Shown piece by piece: positions 1-7,545 of a DNA stretch of 64,000 nucleotides (its first letter is position 1; each line of letters starts with the position of its first letter). The translations under genes and the position numbers were made by a program. Below the pieces are notes generated by a model, which did no database searches, had not been told where the DNA came from, and was given only the letters and a program-made list of their open reading frames with translations. The stretch is from DASWED01 sp036394995 (lineage in GTDB: Bacteria; Actinomycetota; UBA4738; JACQTL01): the NCBI GenBank assembly GCA_036394995.1, contig DASWED010000114.1, positions 62,001 to 126,000 on the forward strand. Reading direction: 5' to 3'.

Positions 1-286
1 GCAGCGGGATCGCCTTCGTCGCGGTGTTCACCAGCCCGTCGGTGCTGCCGAACGCGCCCTTCAGCAGGGCCCGGTACGCAGTGAACGGATTGGCCCCGAG
101 GGCCCACAGCATGAAGGCGCCGACCACCAGAGCCCCGAGCGCCGCGAGGGGGATGGCGAACCAGCTGAGCAGGAACCGCCGCCAGTCCCGGGGGGAGGCG
201 CCTCTCGCGGTCCCCCGTTTCGGTCCGGGTTCCGGCGAGGCCGGCGAGCGCACGCTGTTCGATCGAACGATCCCGCTGTCGTCCAC
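1..286 (-). CDS. ABC transporter permease, N-terminal part (cut by left edge)
   Basis: The reverse strand encodes 95 residues that run off the left edge. After about 35 basic, proline-rich residues comes a hydrophobic span (about 38-62) and then LGANPFTAYRALLKGAFGS, the sequence that opens permeases of the nucleoside/simple-sugar (BMP/YufP type) ABC importers. Such permeases form the membrane channel next to an ATPase and a lipoprotein receptor. I place the start at a GTG at 286 because GGAGG lies six bases upstream; an in-frame GTG at 253 is an alternative without a good ribosome site. It is divergent from the propeller gene, so it appears to be the first gene of its operon. The substrate cannot be told from this fragment. 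Confidence 0.75.
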   Translation of the reverse strand, partial: MDDSGIVRSNSVRSPASPEPGPKRGTARGASPRDWRRFLLSWFAIPLAALGALVVGAFMLWALGANPFTAYRALLKGAFGSTDGLVNTATKAIPL

Positions 287-490
287 CCGTGCCCTCCGGC
301 ATCCACCCCAGAACGAACGCCCTCAGCATGCCCGGAGGGGGGGTCGCCGGCGACGGGGCAATGGTCCCGTCGGATGGGGGCCGGTGGACCTGCCTTCCGC
401 ACGTCGTCTCCGGCGGTCCGAGCGCGCCCGGCGGGATATTCGCGGCCGATTACCTGCCCGGAACCGCGAGAGCGGTGTACAAGTCTTGCC

Positions 491-1903
491 ATGGGGATGT
501 GGGAGGGGCCGTGGTCCAGGAAGGCCGCCCGCCGGCGGCTGTGGCTCCAGGTGGTGGCGGCGTTCGCGTTCCTGGCCCTGGCCGGGGGCGCCGTGTTCGT
601 GGTGGCGGTGGTCCTGCCGAACAAGGTCCGGGAGACTGGCGCCCCGCCGACGCGGTCACCCAGCCCCACCATCACCACGCGCGCGCCGCTCCCGGGCTGC
701 CAGACCACTGGATTCACCGACTGGGAGGACATGGGGACGGTGGCCTGGGTGGCCGGCGGCGAGCTCCACGTGCTCGACCTGCCGACGTGCCGCGAACGGA
801 CGCTGGTGCCGGAGGGGGCGTCGCCGCCGGTGCGGTTCAGCACGGACGGCCGGTGGATCGCGTACGGCGGCGGGGCGGTGATCCCCGCGACCGGGGGAAA
901 CCCGGTGCTCGTGCCGGGCGGGGCCCGGTCGTGGGCGTGGTCGCCGATGGACGTTCAGCTCGGCGTCGTGACTCCCGGCGGCGGCCTCGAGGTGTTCTCC
1001 CCGCGCGAACGGGCCCCGGCCCCCAGCCCGGGGGGCGGGAAGCGGGCCAAGGCATCGGTCGAGTTCGGGCAGCCCCGGAGGATCCTGGCCGACGGAGCCG
1101 GGGCCGGTCATCTGCTGTGGAGCCCGGACGCGGCGCGGATCGCGCTGGACGGCCCCGGCAAGGTGATGGTCGTCGACGTCGCCTCCGCCGAGCCCCGAAC
1201 CGTCTTCTCCACGACAGGCCCGGTGCCCCAAGTGGCGGGCTGGTCCCCGGATTCGAACTGGGTCCTGTTCTGGGCCACCCCGCTGGGGCAGAAGCCGGGG
1301 AAGGTGGCCGGCCGGGCCCTCGACGCCGCGCCGGCCGGCGGCGGGCCCTGGCAGAACGTCTTCAGCCAGATGCTGCCGTACGGGGACTTCGTGTCCAGCT
1401 GCGGGAAGTCCCTGGCCGTGTCCGTCGGGGGTCGCCGCGGCGTGAGCGAGGGCAAGCAGATCGTGATCACCGGCCCCTCGAGCTGGAAGTTCCGGAACGT
1501 GACGGCCGACTACCTCAGGAGCTGGATCTGGCCGGCGTGCTCGCCGGACGGGACCTGGCTCGCCGCCACGGCCACCGCGAACCACCCCGAGACGAGCGAT
1601 GCCTCGGGGGTCCGCTCCCTGTGGGTCATCGCGACCGACGGGTCGAAGCGGGCCAAGATCGAACCGCCCGAGCTGGGAGCCCTGGAGACGCCGCGTTGGT
1701 CGGGGAACGGCCGGACGCTCCTCGTGGTGGTCCGGACCGAGCCGACCTGGGCGGCCCCGGGCACGCTGACCCTGGTGGAGGTCGATCCGAAGACCGGCAA
1801 GGAGGTCCACCGGGCGGGTCTCGGCGTCAGCCTGGGACCGGCGGAGGGTCCCGGCGGCCACCAGCTGTGGACCCTCGTCTCCGACTGGTACCGGCCGGCC
1901 TGA
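491..1903 (+). CDS. Membrane-anchored WD40-like (PD40) beta-propeller protein
   Basis: 470 residues. A short basic N-terminus is followed by one membrane span (about 14-40) and a Ser/Thr/Pro-rich linker, so the rest should lie outside the membrane. The body carries repeated blade motifs of the PD40/TolB-like type: FSTDGRWIAYGG, WSPDAARIALDG, WSPDSNWVLFWA, CSPDGTWLAATA and WSGNGRTLLVVV. These propellers usually bind proteins or ligands rather than catalyse; no enzymatic domain is visible. The start at ATG 491 removes an implausible upstream extension; ATG 497 is also possible and neither has a clear ribosome site. It is convergent with the thioesterase gene, with only 15 bases between the stops. 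The partner is unknown. Confidence 0.75.
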   Translation: MGMWEGPWSRKAARRRLWLQVVAAFAFLALAGGAVFVVAVVLPNKVRETGAPPTRSPSPTITTRAPLPGCQTTGFTDWEDMGTVAWVAGGELHVLDLPTCRERTLVPEGASPPVRFSTDGRWIAYGGGAVIPATGGNPVLVPGGARSWAWSPMDVQLGVVTPGGGLEVFSPRERAPAPSPGGGKRAKASVEFGQPRRILADGAGAGHLLWSPDAARIALDGPGKVMVVDVASAEPRTVFSTTGPVPQVAGWSPDSNWVLFWATPLGQKPGKVAGRALDAAPAGGGPWQNVFSQMLPYGDFVSSCGKSLAVSVGGRRGVSEGKQIVITGPSSWKFRNVTADYLRSWIWPACSPDGTWLAATATANHPETSDASGVRSLWVIATDGSKRAKIEPPELGALETPRWSGNGRTLLVVVRTEPTWAAPGTLTLVEVDPKTGKEVHRAGLGVSLGPAEGPGGHQLWTLVSDWYRPA

Positions 1904-1918
1904 GGACGCCGCCGCCCG

Positions 1919-2311
1919 CTACCGGGCCAGCCGGTCCCGCGCGCCCCCCAGGAACCGCTCTCGGTCCACGACCACCCGTCGATGCCGTCCCCGGGCCACC
2001 ACGCCGGCAGGGTCGGACACCTCGATCTCGAACTCCAGGGTTCGCCCGTCCACCCCGAGGAGGGTGGCGCGCGCGGTGATCCGGGCGCCGACCGGGGTGG
2101 GCGCCATGTGTTCGAGCTCGACCCAGGTCCCCACCGTCGTTCGCCCATCGTCCAGCCGCCCGGCCACCGCGGCGAGCGCCGCGGCCTCGGCCAGGGCCAG
2201 CACGGCCGGCGTCCCCAGCACGGCGACGTCGCCGGATCCCAGGGAGGCCGCGGTGCGCTCTTCGTCGACCGTCCCGGCCGCGTCGCCGGTCAGACCCGGT
2301 TCGATCGTCAT
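1919..2311 (-). CDS. FlK-like hotdog-fold thioesterase
   Basis: 130 residues, a single hotdog domain. The family acts on acyl-CoA thioesters. Thr34, Glu42 and His68 stand in the contexts GTPAVLALAE and ELEHMAPTPVG. Their spacing (8 and 26 residues) equals that of the catalytic Thr42, Glu50 and His76 of fluoroacetyl-CoA thioesterase FlK, so the triad is intact. Most genomic members with this motif are uncharacterised acyl-CoA thioesterases, and fluoroacetate resistance should not be assumed. ATG 2311 is preceded by an AAAGGA ribosome site. The gene stands alone between a convergent gene and a divergent membrane operon. Confidence 0.8.
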   Translation of the reverse strand: MTIEPGLTGDAAGTVDEERTAASLGSGDVAVLGTPAVLALAEAAALAAVAGRLDDGRTTVGTWVELEHMAPTPVGARITARATLLGVDGRTLEFEIEVSDPAGVVARGRHRRVVVDRERFLGGARDRLAR

Positions 2312-2378
2312 CGATCCTTTCGGCGGCGCGGGGGCATGGCGCCGGTAGGCTTGGGGCCGCCATGGAGCATGCCACGTC

Positions 2379-3155
2379 GTGAGGGGGCCGGCCGGCGTCC
2401 TCGCCCTCGTCCTCGCCGAGACCCTCGCCGGCGGCGCGGCATTGCTGTTCCTGACGCCGTTGTGGCGGGAGGTCCGGCACGGGTTCTTCAAGCTCACCGG
2501 ATCGGTGCTGGCAGTCCTCGGGCTGGCCTGCTGGGGATCGGTCGGAGCGGCCCGGCTCCCCGGGAGCACGCCGGGGGACCAGGCCTGGTGGCTCGCCGTC
2601 GGCGTGACCGCGGCGACCGGGGTGTGGTCCGTGCTGATGTTCGCCCGAGCGGAACGAGCCGGACGTGTCCTCGGGTACCTCACGGTGCCCGGTTCGCTGG
2701 CCCTGCTGGGGGCCCTGGCCGGAACGGCGGGGCACGACCACGTCTTCGCGTTCCTGGAGCTGCTGGCGGGGGCGGCGTTCATGGGGGCGGTCCTCGACGG
2801 CCTCCTGCTGGGGCACTGGTACCTGACCGACCGGCGACTGACCAGGACCCCCATCAACCGGACCACCACGCTGCTCCTGGCTGCCGTGGTGCTGGAGGCC
2901 GCCGCGGTGATCGGGCGGGGGTTCGGCCCGGCCTCGCCCTCGCTGGAGCTCAGCCCGCTGCTCGCGGCGTCGGGAGTGGGATCGTTCGTGGCCGTCGGGA
3001 TGGTCGCCACGACCGCGCTCATCGCGGTGTTCATCCGGCTGGTGCTCGCGGGAACCAGGGCCACGGCCGTCCAGGCCGCGACGGGCTTCTACTACCTGGC
3101 GGTCATCACCGCGTTCACCGCCGAGCTCGCCGCCAAGATCCGGTTCCTGCCGTGA
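2379..3155 (+). CDS. Polytopic membrane protein of unknown function
   Basis: 258 residues, almost entirely hydrophobic, with about seven or eight predicted membrane helices and very short loops. I do not recognise a family. It starts at GTG 2379 and its stop overlaps the GTG of the next gene (GTGA at 3152-3155), so it is translationally coupled to the CPBP protease-like gene and, beyond it, to a split-barrel flavoprotein. A TAGGCT box at 2346-2351 could be the -10 element of this operon. The GTG start is chosen because the other upstream start codons are out of frame. Confidence 0.7.
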   Translation: MRGPAGVLALVLAETLAGGAALLFLTPLWREVRHGFFKLTGSVLAVLGLACWGSVGAARLPGSTPGDQAWWLAVGVTAATGVWSVLMFARAERAGRVLGYLTVPGSLALLGALAGTAGHDHVFAFLELLAGAAFMGAVLDGLLLGHWYLTDRRLTRTPINRTTTLLLAAVVLEAAAVIGRGFGPASPSLELSPLLAASGVGSFVAVGMVATTALIAVFIRLVLAGTRATAVQAATGFYYLAVITAFTAELAAKIRFLP

Positions 3156-3796
3156 CCGGCGACGCGGTGGTGTGGACCCTGCTTGGGGCCGGGGCCGTGG
3201 CGCAGGTCGTGGCGTGGCGGCTGGTGGTGGCGGGTCGGATCAGCGTGTGGTTCGGGACGGGCGTCCTGGTGGGCCTCCTGGGGGCCCTGTCGGTCGCGAC
3301 GGGCCGGGTGCACCTGTCCCCGAAGGTGGACGTCGTGCCGGCGGCCCTGGTGGGCCTGGCCTCGGGAGTGGCCCTGTTCCTGGCCACCCGGGTGTTCGTC
3401 AGGCTGGTGCGGTTCTGGAGGGCGTTCCAGCGGGACACGACGGATCTCTACGGGAACCGCACCTCGGTGTCGCTCCCCGTGGCGCTGTTCGTGGCCGTCG
3501 GGCTGTCGGCTCCGGGCGAGGAGCTGTTCTGGCGGGGCCTCGCAGCCGGACGGCTCACCCCGATCGCGGGCACCGTCGGCGGGGCGGCGATCGCCCTGGC
3601 CGGCTACGGGGCGGTGCTCGCCGCCAGCGAGTTCCTTCCGATCATGGCCGGCGCGGTGGTCGGCGGGGGGCTGTGGTCGATCCTGTTCGTGTGGACGGGC
3701 GGGGTGGCCGCGGGGATCGCCTCGCATGTCGCGTTCACCGGACTCATGCTGCTCCTCCCGCCTCCGACCGCCGATTCCTCCCGGGGGGTGACGTGA
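3152..3796 (+). CDS. CPBP-family intramembrane protease-like protein
   Basis: 214 residues and about six membrane helices. GEELFWRGL (Glu123, Glu124, Arg128) is the EExxxR motif of CPBP (CAAX protease and bacteriocin-processing) proteins, and His192 in ASHVAFTG fits the last histidine motif. The middle FxxxH motif of the family is not evident (the region near 152-160 lacks the histidine), so activity is uncertain. It begins with a GTG overlapping the previous stop and ends overlapping the next start, placing it inside a three-gene coupled operon. The family includes prenyl-protein proteases and immunity proteins; no substrate is suggested by the neighbours. Confidence 0.75.
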   Translation: MTGDAVVWTLLGAGAVAQVVAWRLVVAGRISVWFGTGVLVGLLGALSVATGRVHLSPKVDVVPAALVGLASGVALFLATRVFVRLVRFWRAFQRDTTDLYGNRTSVSLPVALFVAVGLSAPGEELFWRGLAAGRLTPIAGTVGGAAIALAGYGAVLAASEFLPIMAGAVVGGGLWSILFVWTGGVAAGIASHVAFTGLMLLLPPPTADSSRGVT

Positions 3797-4749
3797 CGAG
3801 GCGGCTGCCTCCCGAGGTCGGGGCCATCCTCGACCACGGCGCGTTCTGCTACGTGGCGGTGGGCACCCCCAGGGGGCCGCACGTCACCCCCGTCGTCTAC
3901 GCGATGCACGCGTCGAGGATGTGGCTCACCACCGCCCGCCGAACGGTGAAGGCCAGGGTGTGGAGGGACCGGCCGAGGACGGCGGGGATGGTGCGCGGGG
4001 GGGACCGGGCGGTCTCGTTCGTGGGGTCGGTCCGCCTCCACGACGGGCTCGACCCCACCACCTGGATCCCCTCGGCCGCCTCGCTCCCGACCATCTCGCT
4101 GGCCGCGGCCGCGTTCACCCGCAGGAACGCCCGGTTCTTCGCCGGCTACGCGGTGGACGCCCGCCGGGTGCCGCTGTCGTGGACCCCGCCGGGCCGGGTA
4201 TTCGCCGAGGTCCGGGTGGAGGCGGCGGCGATCCTGGAGGACTGGGGGGTCGAGCCACGCATCTGGGGGCAGTTCGGCGAACGGGTCCACTCCCACGGCT
4301 CGTTCCGGGCCGGCCGTTCGAAGTCCGGGCCGCTCGCCGCCATCCCGGCTGAGGTCGCGGAACGGGTGGGACGGGTCGGGCAGTCGGTGCTCGCCCTCGA
4401 GGGCGCCGACGGTCCGGTGGTGCTCCCGTCGCTGCACGTTGAGTCGAACGGGGTGATGTACGCCGCGGTGGACGCGCGGGCCCTGGCGCTGTCGGGCGGG
4501 GGTCCCGATGCGCCGGTGGGGCTCACCGTGGACCACGCCTCGCGGTGGCGGGCCAGCGCCATGACCGGGGCGCTGGTGCAGGGGATCGGCGAGGTCCACG
4601 TCCTGTCTCGCCTGCGGTCGGGGCGGGCCGCCGCGGAACGCCTGGTGGAACGGGCCGGCGCCCTCCCCGACGGGATGGCCCTGGTCAGGGTGCGGCCCCG
4701 GCGCGTCGTGTGGTGGCGGGGCTGGGCGAGCGGTACGGTGAGGCTCTAG
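3793..4749 (+). CDS. Split-barrel flavin-type protein (pyridoxamine 5'-phosphate oxidase-like)
   Basis: 318 residues. The first half (about 1-130) looks like a split-barrel FMN/F420-binding fold: an opening helix, a strand with GAFCYVAVGTPRGPHVTPVV, then MWLTTARRTVKARVWRDRP, the usual layout of PNPOx-like proteins. The second half repeats elements of a barrel (GVMYAAVDARALAL and SRWRASAMTGALVQG), so it may be a duplicated fold. Such proteins are flavin or deazaflavin reductases or haem/ligand binders. It starts at GTG 3793 overlapping the previous stop (GTGA). The substrate is unknown and the assignment rests on fold-like patterns. Confidence 0.55.
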   Translation: MTRRLPPEVGAILDHGAFCYVAVGTPRGPHVTPVVYAMHASRMWLTTARRTVKARVWRDRPRTAGMVRGGDRAVSFVGSVRLHDGLDPTTWIPSAASLPTISLAAAAFTRRNARFFAGYAVDARRVPLSWTPPGRVFAEVRVEAAAILEDWGVEPRIWGQFGERVHSHGSFRAGRSKSGPLAAIPAEVAERVGRVGQSVLALEGADGPVVLPSLHVESNGVMYAAVDARALALSGGGPDAPVGLTVDHASRWRASAMTGALVQGIGEVHVLSRLRSGRAAAERLVERAGALPDGMALVRVRPRRVVWWRGWASGTVRL

Positions 4750-4801
4750 ATCCGAGCGCCCGGGCCGGCCGCCAGCGCCCCCCGAGTTCGAAGGTGGAGC
4801 G

Positions 4802-5263
4802 ATGGGACACGTCAGCATCGACCTGGAGGTCGACGCCCCACCGGAGGAGGCGTGGAAGGTCGTGTCCGACCCCCGCAACCTTCCCAGGTGGGATCGCCAC
4901 ATCATCTCGGTCCGGGGCGTCCCGGAGGACGGGCTGAAGGTGGGAGCGAAATACGTCACCGAGATGCGGATGTTTCGCGTCACCGGGAAGGTCGAGGCCG
5001 AGGTCCTGGAGATCGAGGCGCCCAGGTACTCGCGGATCCGGCTCCGGGGGCTCCTCGACGCGACGGTCCAGACCACGATCACTCCGATCTCGGGTGGATC
5101 GAGGAGCCTCCTGGAGCACGACATCGAGTACCACTTCCGCGGCGGCGGCCTGGCCGCGTTCGCCACGCAGGGACTGGCGGCCACCGGCGGCCCCGCCATC
5201 GTGCTCCGCAAGGGGACGCTCGCCCAGAAGCGTCAGATCGAGCAGTCGTCGAAGCGGGGGTAG
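4802..5263 (+). CDS. SRPBCC-family (polyketide cyclase/dehydrase-like) protein
   Basis: 153 residues with the START-like helix-grip pattern: an N-terminal strand, then APPEEAWKVVSDPRNLPRWD, the common opening of this superfamily, beta strands, and a long C-terminal helix ending in basic residues. These proteins form a hydrophobic ligand cavity and bind lipids, polyketides or small aromatics; many in actinobacteria have no assigned ligand. ATG 4802 follows a GGTGGAG ribosome site. It lies 52 bases after the split-barrel gene and converges on the LapA-like gene, with 10 bases between the stops. Confidence 0.8.
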   Translation: MGHVSIDLEVDAPPEEAWKVVSDPRNLPRWDRHIISVRGVPEDGLKVGAKYVTEMRMFRVTGKVEAEVLEIEAPRYSRIRLRGLLDATVQTTITPISGGSRSLLEHDIEYHFRGGGLAAFATQGLAATGGPAIVLRKGTLAQKRQIEQSSKRG

Positions 5264-5273
5264 CCCGGCGCGG

Positions 5274-5633
5274 CTACTTCTGCTCCTCGTCGTCGCGGCG
5301 GAACCGGAAGGCCCGTCCCGGCCGGCCCACGATGAATCCGATGATCCCGCCCAGGACCGCGCAGACCAGCATCACGATGATGAGCGGTGTCTGGCTGTCC
5401 GTGAACACGAACTTCACCTTGACCTTCTGCGAGTTCCCCAGCACGAACAACAGCAGGATCACCAGGACCACCAGCAGCACGATGACCTTCGCCACCCGGG
5501 TCTGGCGGTGCCGTTGGAGCTGGTGGAGCCGGTCCCGGTCCTCTTGCGTCCGGGGGTCGTCCGCGTCCTCGCCGCCACCGGTCTCCCTGCGCACGTCGCT
5601 GCCCTCCTCGCTCGGTCGGGAGGATTCTGTCAC
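5274..5633 (-). CDS. LapA-domain (DUF1049) membrane protein
   Basis: 119 residues. A charged N-terminal half (1-46) is followed by two membrane helices (about 48-66 and 83-103) with a short basic loop between them (NSQKVKVKFVF) and a charged tail. This is the layout of LapA-domain proteins, which in Gram-negatives associate with lipopolysaccharide assembly; actinobacterial members lack LPS and their role is unknown. The start is a GTG at 5633 without a strong ribosome site. The gene is divergent from the PAP2 phosphatase gene. Confidence 0.75.
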   Translation of the reverse strand: MTESSRPSEEGSDVRRETGGGEDADDPRTQEDRDRLHQLQRHRQTRVAKVIVLLVVLVILLLFVLGNSQKVKVKFVFTDSQTPLIIVMLVCAVLGGIIGFIVGRPGRAFRFRRDDEEQK

Positions 5634-5712
5634 GCGCGTTGTCGCCGACGCGCGCCGCCGTGTTGAATGCGCCTCCGTGACTCACTCGACGGGGCAGGTG
5701 GGCGGATCCCGC

Positions 5713-6309
5713 ATGAGCGTGGACCGGGGCGCCGTCCGGCAGGCGCTGACCCTGGCCTCGGCCGCCGTGCTGGTGGAGTTCGCGTCCTCCACGGCCCGGG
5801 GCAAGGCCGTCGACCACCGGATCTTCCGGGCGGTGAACCGGGGCCGCGGCGCGCGGGCCGACGCGGTCTTCGGGGGCCTCACCGAGCTCGGCTCGATCGC
5901 GGCCTCCGGGGCGGCCGGTGCCACGCTGGCGGCGGGGGGCCGGCCGAGGACTGCATTCAGGGCGTTGGGGGCCGCCGGCTCCATGTGGCTGGTGGGCCAG
6001 GGGATGAAGCGGCTGTACCTGCGGTCCCGTCCCTACGATGCCCTGCCCGAGGTGGTCAGGCTGATGATCGGCCGCCCCAAGGGGACCTCGTGGCCCAGCT
6101 CCCACCCCGCGGTGCTCCTGGCGTTCGTCACCGTGGCCGGGGAGGAGCTGGGGCTGTCCCCGTTCGAACGGGCCGCGCTGGGGGCCCTGGTCGGGCTGGT
6201 GGCCGCCTCGCGGGTCTACCTGGGCGTCCACTACCCCTCCGACGTGGTGGCCGGGATCCTCCTGGGGCGGGCCGCCGGCCTGGCGTGGCTGGCCGCCGGG
6301 CGGCCATGA
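5713..6309 (+). CDS. PAP2-family membrane phosphatase
   Basis: About 198 residues and five or six membrane helices. All three signature motifs are intact: KRLYLRSRP (Kx6RP), WPSSHPAVL (PSxH) and SRVYLGVHYPSD (SRx5Hx3D). The family removes phosphate from phosphatidate, undecaprenyl pyrophosphate or similar lipids at the outer membrane face, so cell-wall lipid carrier recycling is a possible role. The ATG at 5713 has a weak GGCGGA ribosome site; a GTG at 5677, eight bases after a TTGAAT box, would suit a leaderless message and add 12 residues. Downstream, after 50 bases, comes lgt. Confidence 0.8.
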   Translation: MSVDRGAVRQALTLASAAVLVEFASSTARGKAVDHRIFRAVNRGRGARADAVFGGLTELGSIAASGAAGATLAAGGRPRTAFRALGAAGSMWLVGQGMKRLYLRSRPYDALPEVVRLMIGRPKGTSWPSSHPAVLLAFVTVAGEELGLSPFERAALGALVGLVAASRVYLGVHYPSDVVAGILLGRAAGLAWLAAGRP

Positions 6310-6343
6310 GGCCCGGATGCGCCGTTCCGACCCTCGCGGCAAG

Positions 6344-6349
6344 TAGACT
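6344..6349 (+). promoter_or_regulatory. TAGACT -10 box, leaderless lgt
   Basis: A TANNNT-type -10 element ends ten bases before the lgt ATG, so transcription would begin at or next to the start codon. No ribosome site precedes the ATG. No convincing -35 is seen. Confidence 0.45.
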
Positions 6350-6359
6350 CGGCCCCCGA

Positions 6360-7358
6360 ATGACCGCCCTGCTCGGTTCCATCACCTGGCCGGTCCTGGA
6401 CCGGATCCACTTCGGGAGCGACGTCGCCCTGTCCCCGCACGGGGTGGGCATCGCGCTCGGGTTCCTGCTGGGCTCGGTGTGGATCCTGAAGGACGATTCC
6501 CGGCGGGGGGTCCGCGAGGACCACATGTCCTCGATGCTGTTCTGGGCCCTCATCGGCACCATCGTCGGGGCCCGCCTGTTCTACGTGATCGCGCACTACT
6601 CCGAGTTCGACGGCATCGGCGACATGCTGGCCATCTACAAGGGCGGCATCAGCCTGCTGGGCGGGATCGCCGGCGCGGTCGGGTTCGCCTACCCGATCAT
6701 GCGACGCCACAAGTACCGGCTGTTCCAGGTCATGGACGGCGCGGCGGTCGGCCTGGCCCTCGGGGTGTTCGTGGGGCGGATCGGCGACCTCATCATCGGC
6801 GACCACCTGGGCAAGCCGACGAACGCGCCGTGGGCCTTCGCGTACAGCGGGGGCAAGCTCTCGGGGTTCGACTGCGCGAACGGGGTCTGTCGGGAGACGC
6901 TCCTGCGCGGCCACGACACCCAGTTCCTCAGCATCAGCGCCCAGGGCGCCAAGCTCACCGACCAGAACGGCCAGCTCCTGGGCTCGGGCGTCGGCGTGCA
7001 CCAGACGGCGCTCTACGACTTCGGGATCGTCGCCCTCCTGCTGCTGTTCCTGCTGCTGGTGATGAACCGCAAGCCCCGGCGGGAGGGCGTGATGATCATG
7101 ACGTGGGCCATCTGGTACGGCAGCGGCCGGATCGTCACGGACTTCCTCCGGGTGGACAAGCGGTTCTTTGGCCTCACCGGGAGCCAGTGGGCCTCCGTGG
7201 CCGTGGTCACGGCCTCGGTCGTCACCCTGGCGCTGTGGGCCCTCCGGCCGCGGCCCGGGCCGAAACCCCTGGCCGATGCCCCTGAAGGGGCAGTCGTGGA
7301 CGAGGGTCCCCCCACCACCGCGTTCGTCCCACCGCGCGAGCCGAGCGAGGGTCTGTAG
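6360..7358 (+). CDS. lgt: Prolipoprotein diacylglyceryl transferase family protein
   Basis: 332 residues with about seven membrane helices. Lgt moves diacylglycerol from phosphatidylglycerol to the lipobox cysteine of prolipoproteins in the membrane. The signature loop is present as VGRIGDLIIGDHLGKP (about 138-153), with the essential arginine (Arg140), but the usual asparagine after GRxG is Asp143. The C-terminal part keeps the YDFGIVALLLL and WYGSGRIVTDFLR pattern of the family. The C-terminal tail (about 290-332) is Pro-rich and soluble. ATG 6360 lies directly behind a -10 box. An upstream ATG (6306) would overlap the PAP2 gene and is less likely. Bacterial lipoproteins are its substrates; one possible client lies at 23.6 kb. 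Confidence 0.85.
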   Translation: MTALLGSITWPVLDRIHFGSDVALSPHGVGIALGFLLGSVWILKDDSRRGVREDHMSSMLFWALIGTIVGARLFYVIAHYSEFDGIGDMLAIYKGGISLLGGIAGAVGFAYPIMRRHKYRLFQVMDGAAVGLALGVFVGRIGDLIIGDHLGKPTNAPWAFAYSGGKLSGFDCANGVCRETLLRGHDTQFLSISAQGAKLTDQNGQLLGSGVGVHQTALYDFGIVALLLLFLLLVMNRKPRREGVMIMTWAIWYGSGRIVTDFLRVDKRFFGLTGSQWASVAVVTASVVTLALWALRPRPGPKPLADAPEGAVVDEGPPTTAFVPPREPSEGL

Positions 7359-7532
7359 ATGGGCCGCAAGCTCTCGCTCGCCATCGTGGTCCTGCTGGTG
7401 GCGGTGTCCATCGGCCTGGTGGCCGTGGCCGCGGCCACGAAGTCCTACGTCCCGCTGTTCCTGATCTGGATCCCGCAGATCCCGATCGCCTGGCTCGCGG
7501 CGAGGTCCTCCCAGGGCCGTCCCGCGAACTGA
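7359..7532 (+). CDS. Small two-helix membrane protein
   Basis: 57 residues. The ATG follows the lgt stop codon with no base between. Two hydrophobic helices (about 5-27 and 32-48) are separated by a short KSYVP loop and end in a short basic tail. Its codon use has the same GC-rich third positions as lgt, which supports it as a real gene cotranscribed with lgt. No family is recognised. Confidence 0.65.
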   Translation: MGRKLSLAIVVLLVAVSIGLVAVAAATKSYVPLFLIWIPQIPIAWLAARSSQGRPAN

Positions 7533-7545
7533 CCCGACGCTGTTC

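Noticed and set aside
656..1861. Long minus-strand frame opposite the propeller gene
   Set aside because: It is the shadow of the plus-strand PD40 protein; its translation is rich in R, G and P with no domain, as expected from GC-rich reverse frames.
1919..2311. Fluoroacetate-resistance gene
   Set aside because: The FlK-like triad occurs in many general thioesterases and no fluorinase or related gene is near.
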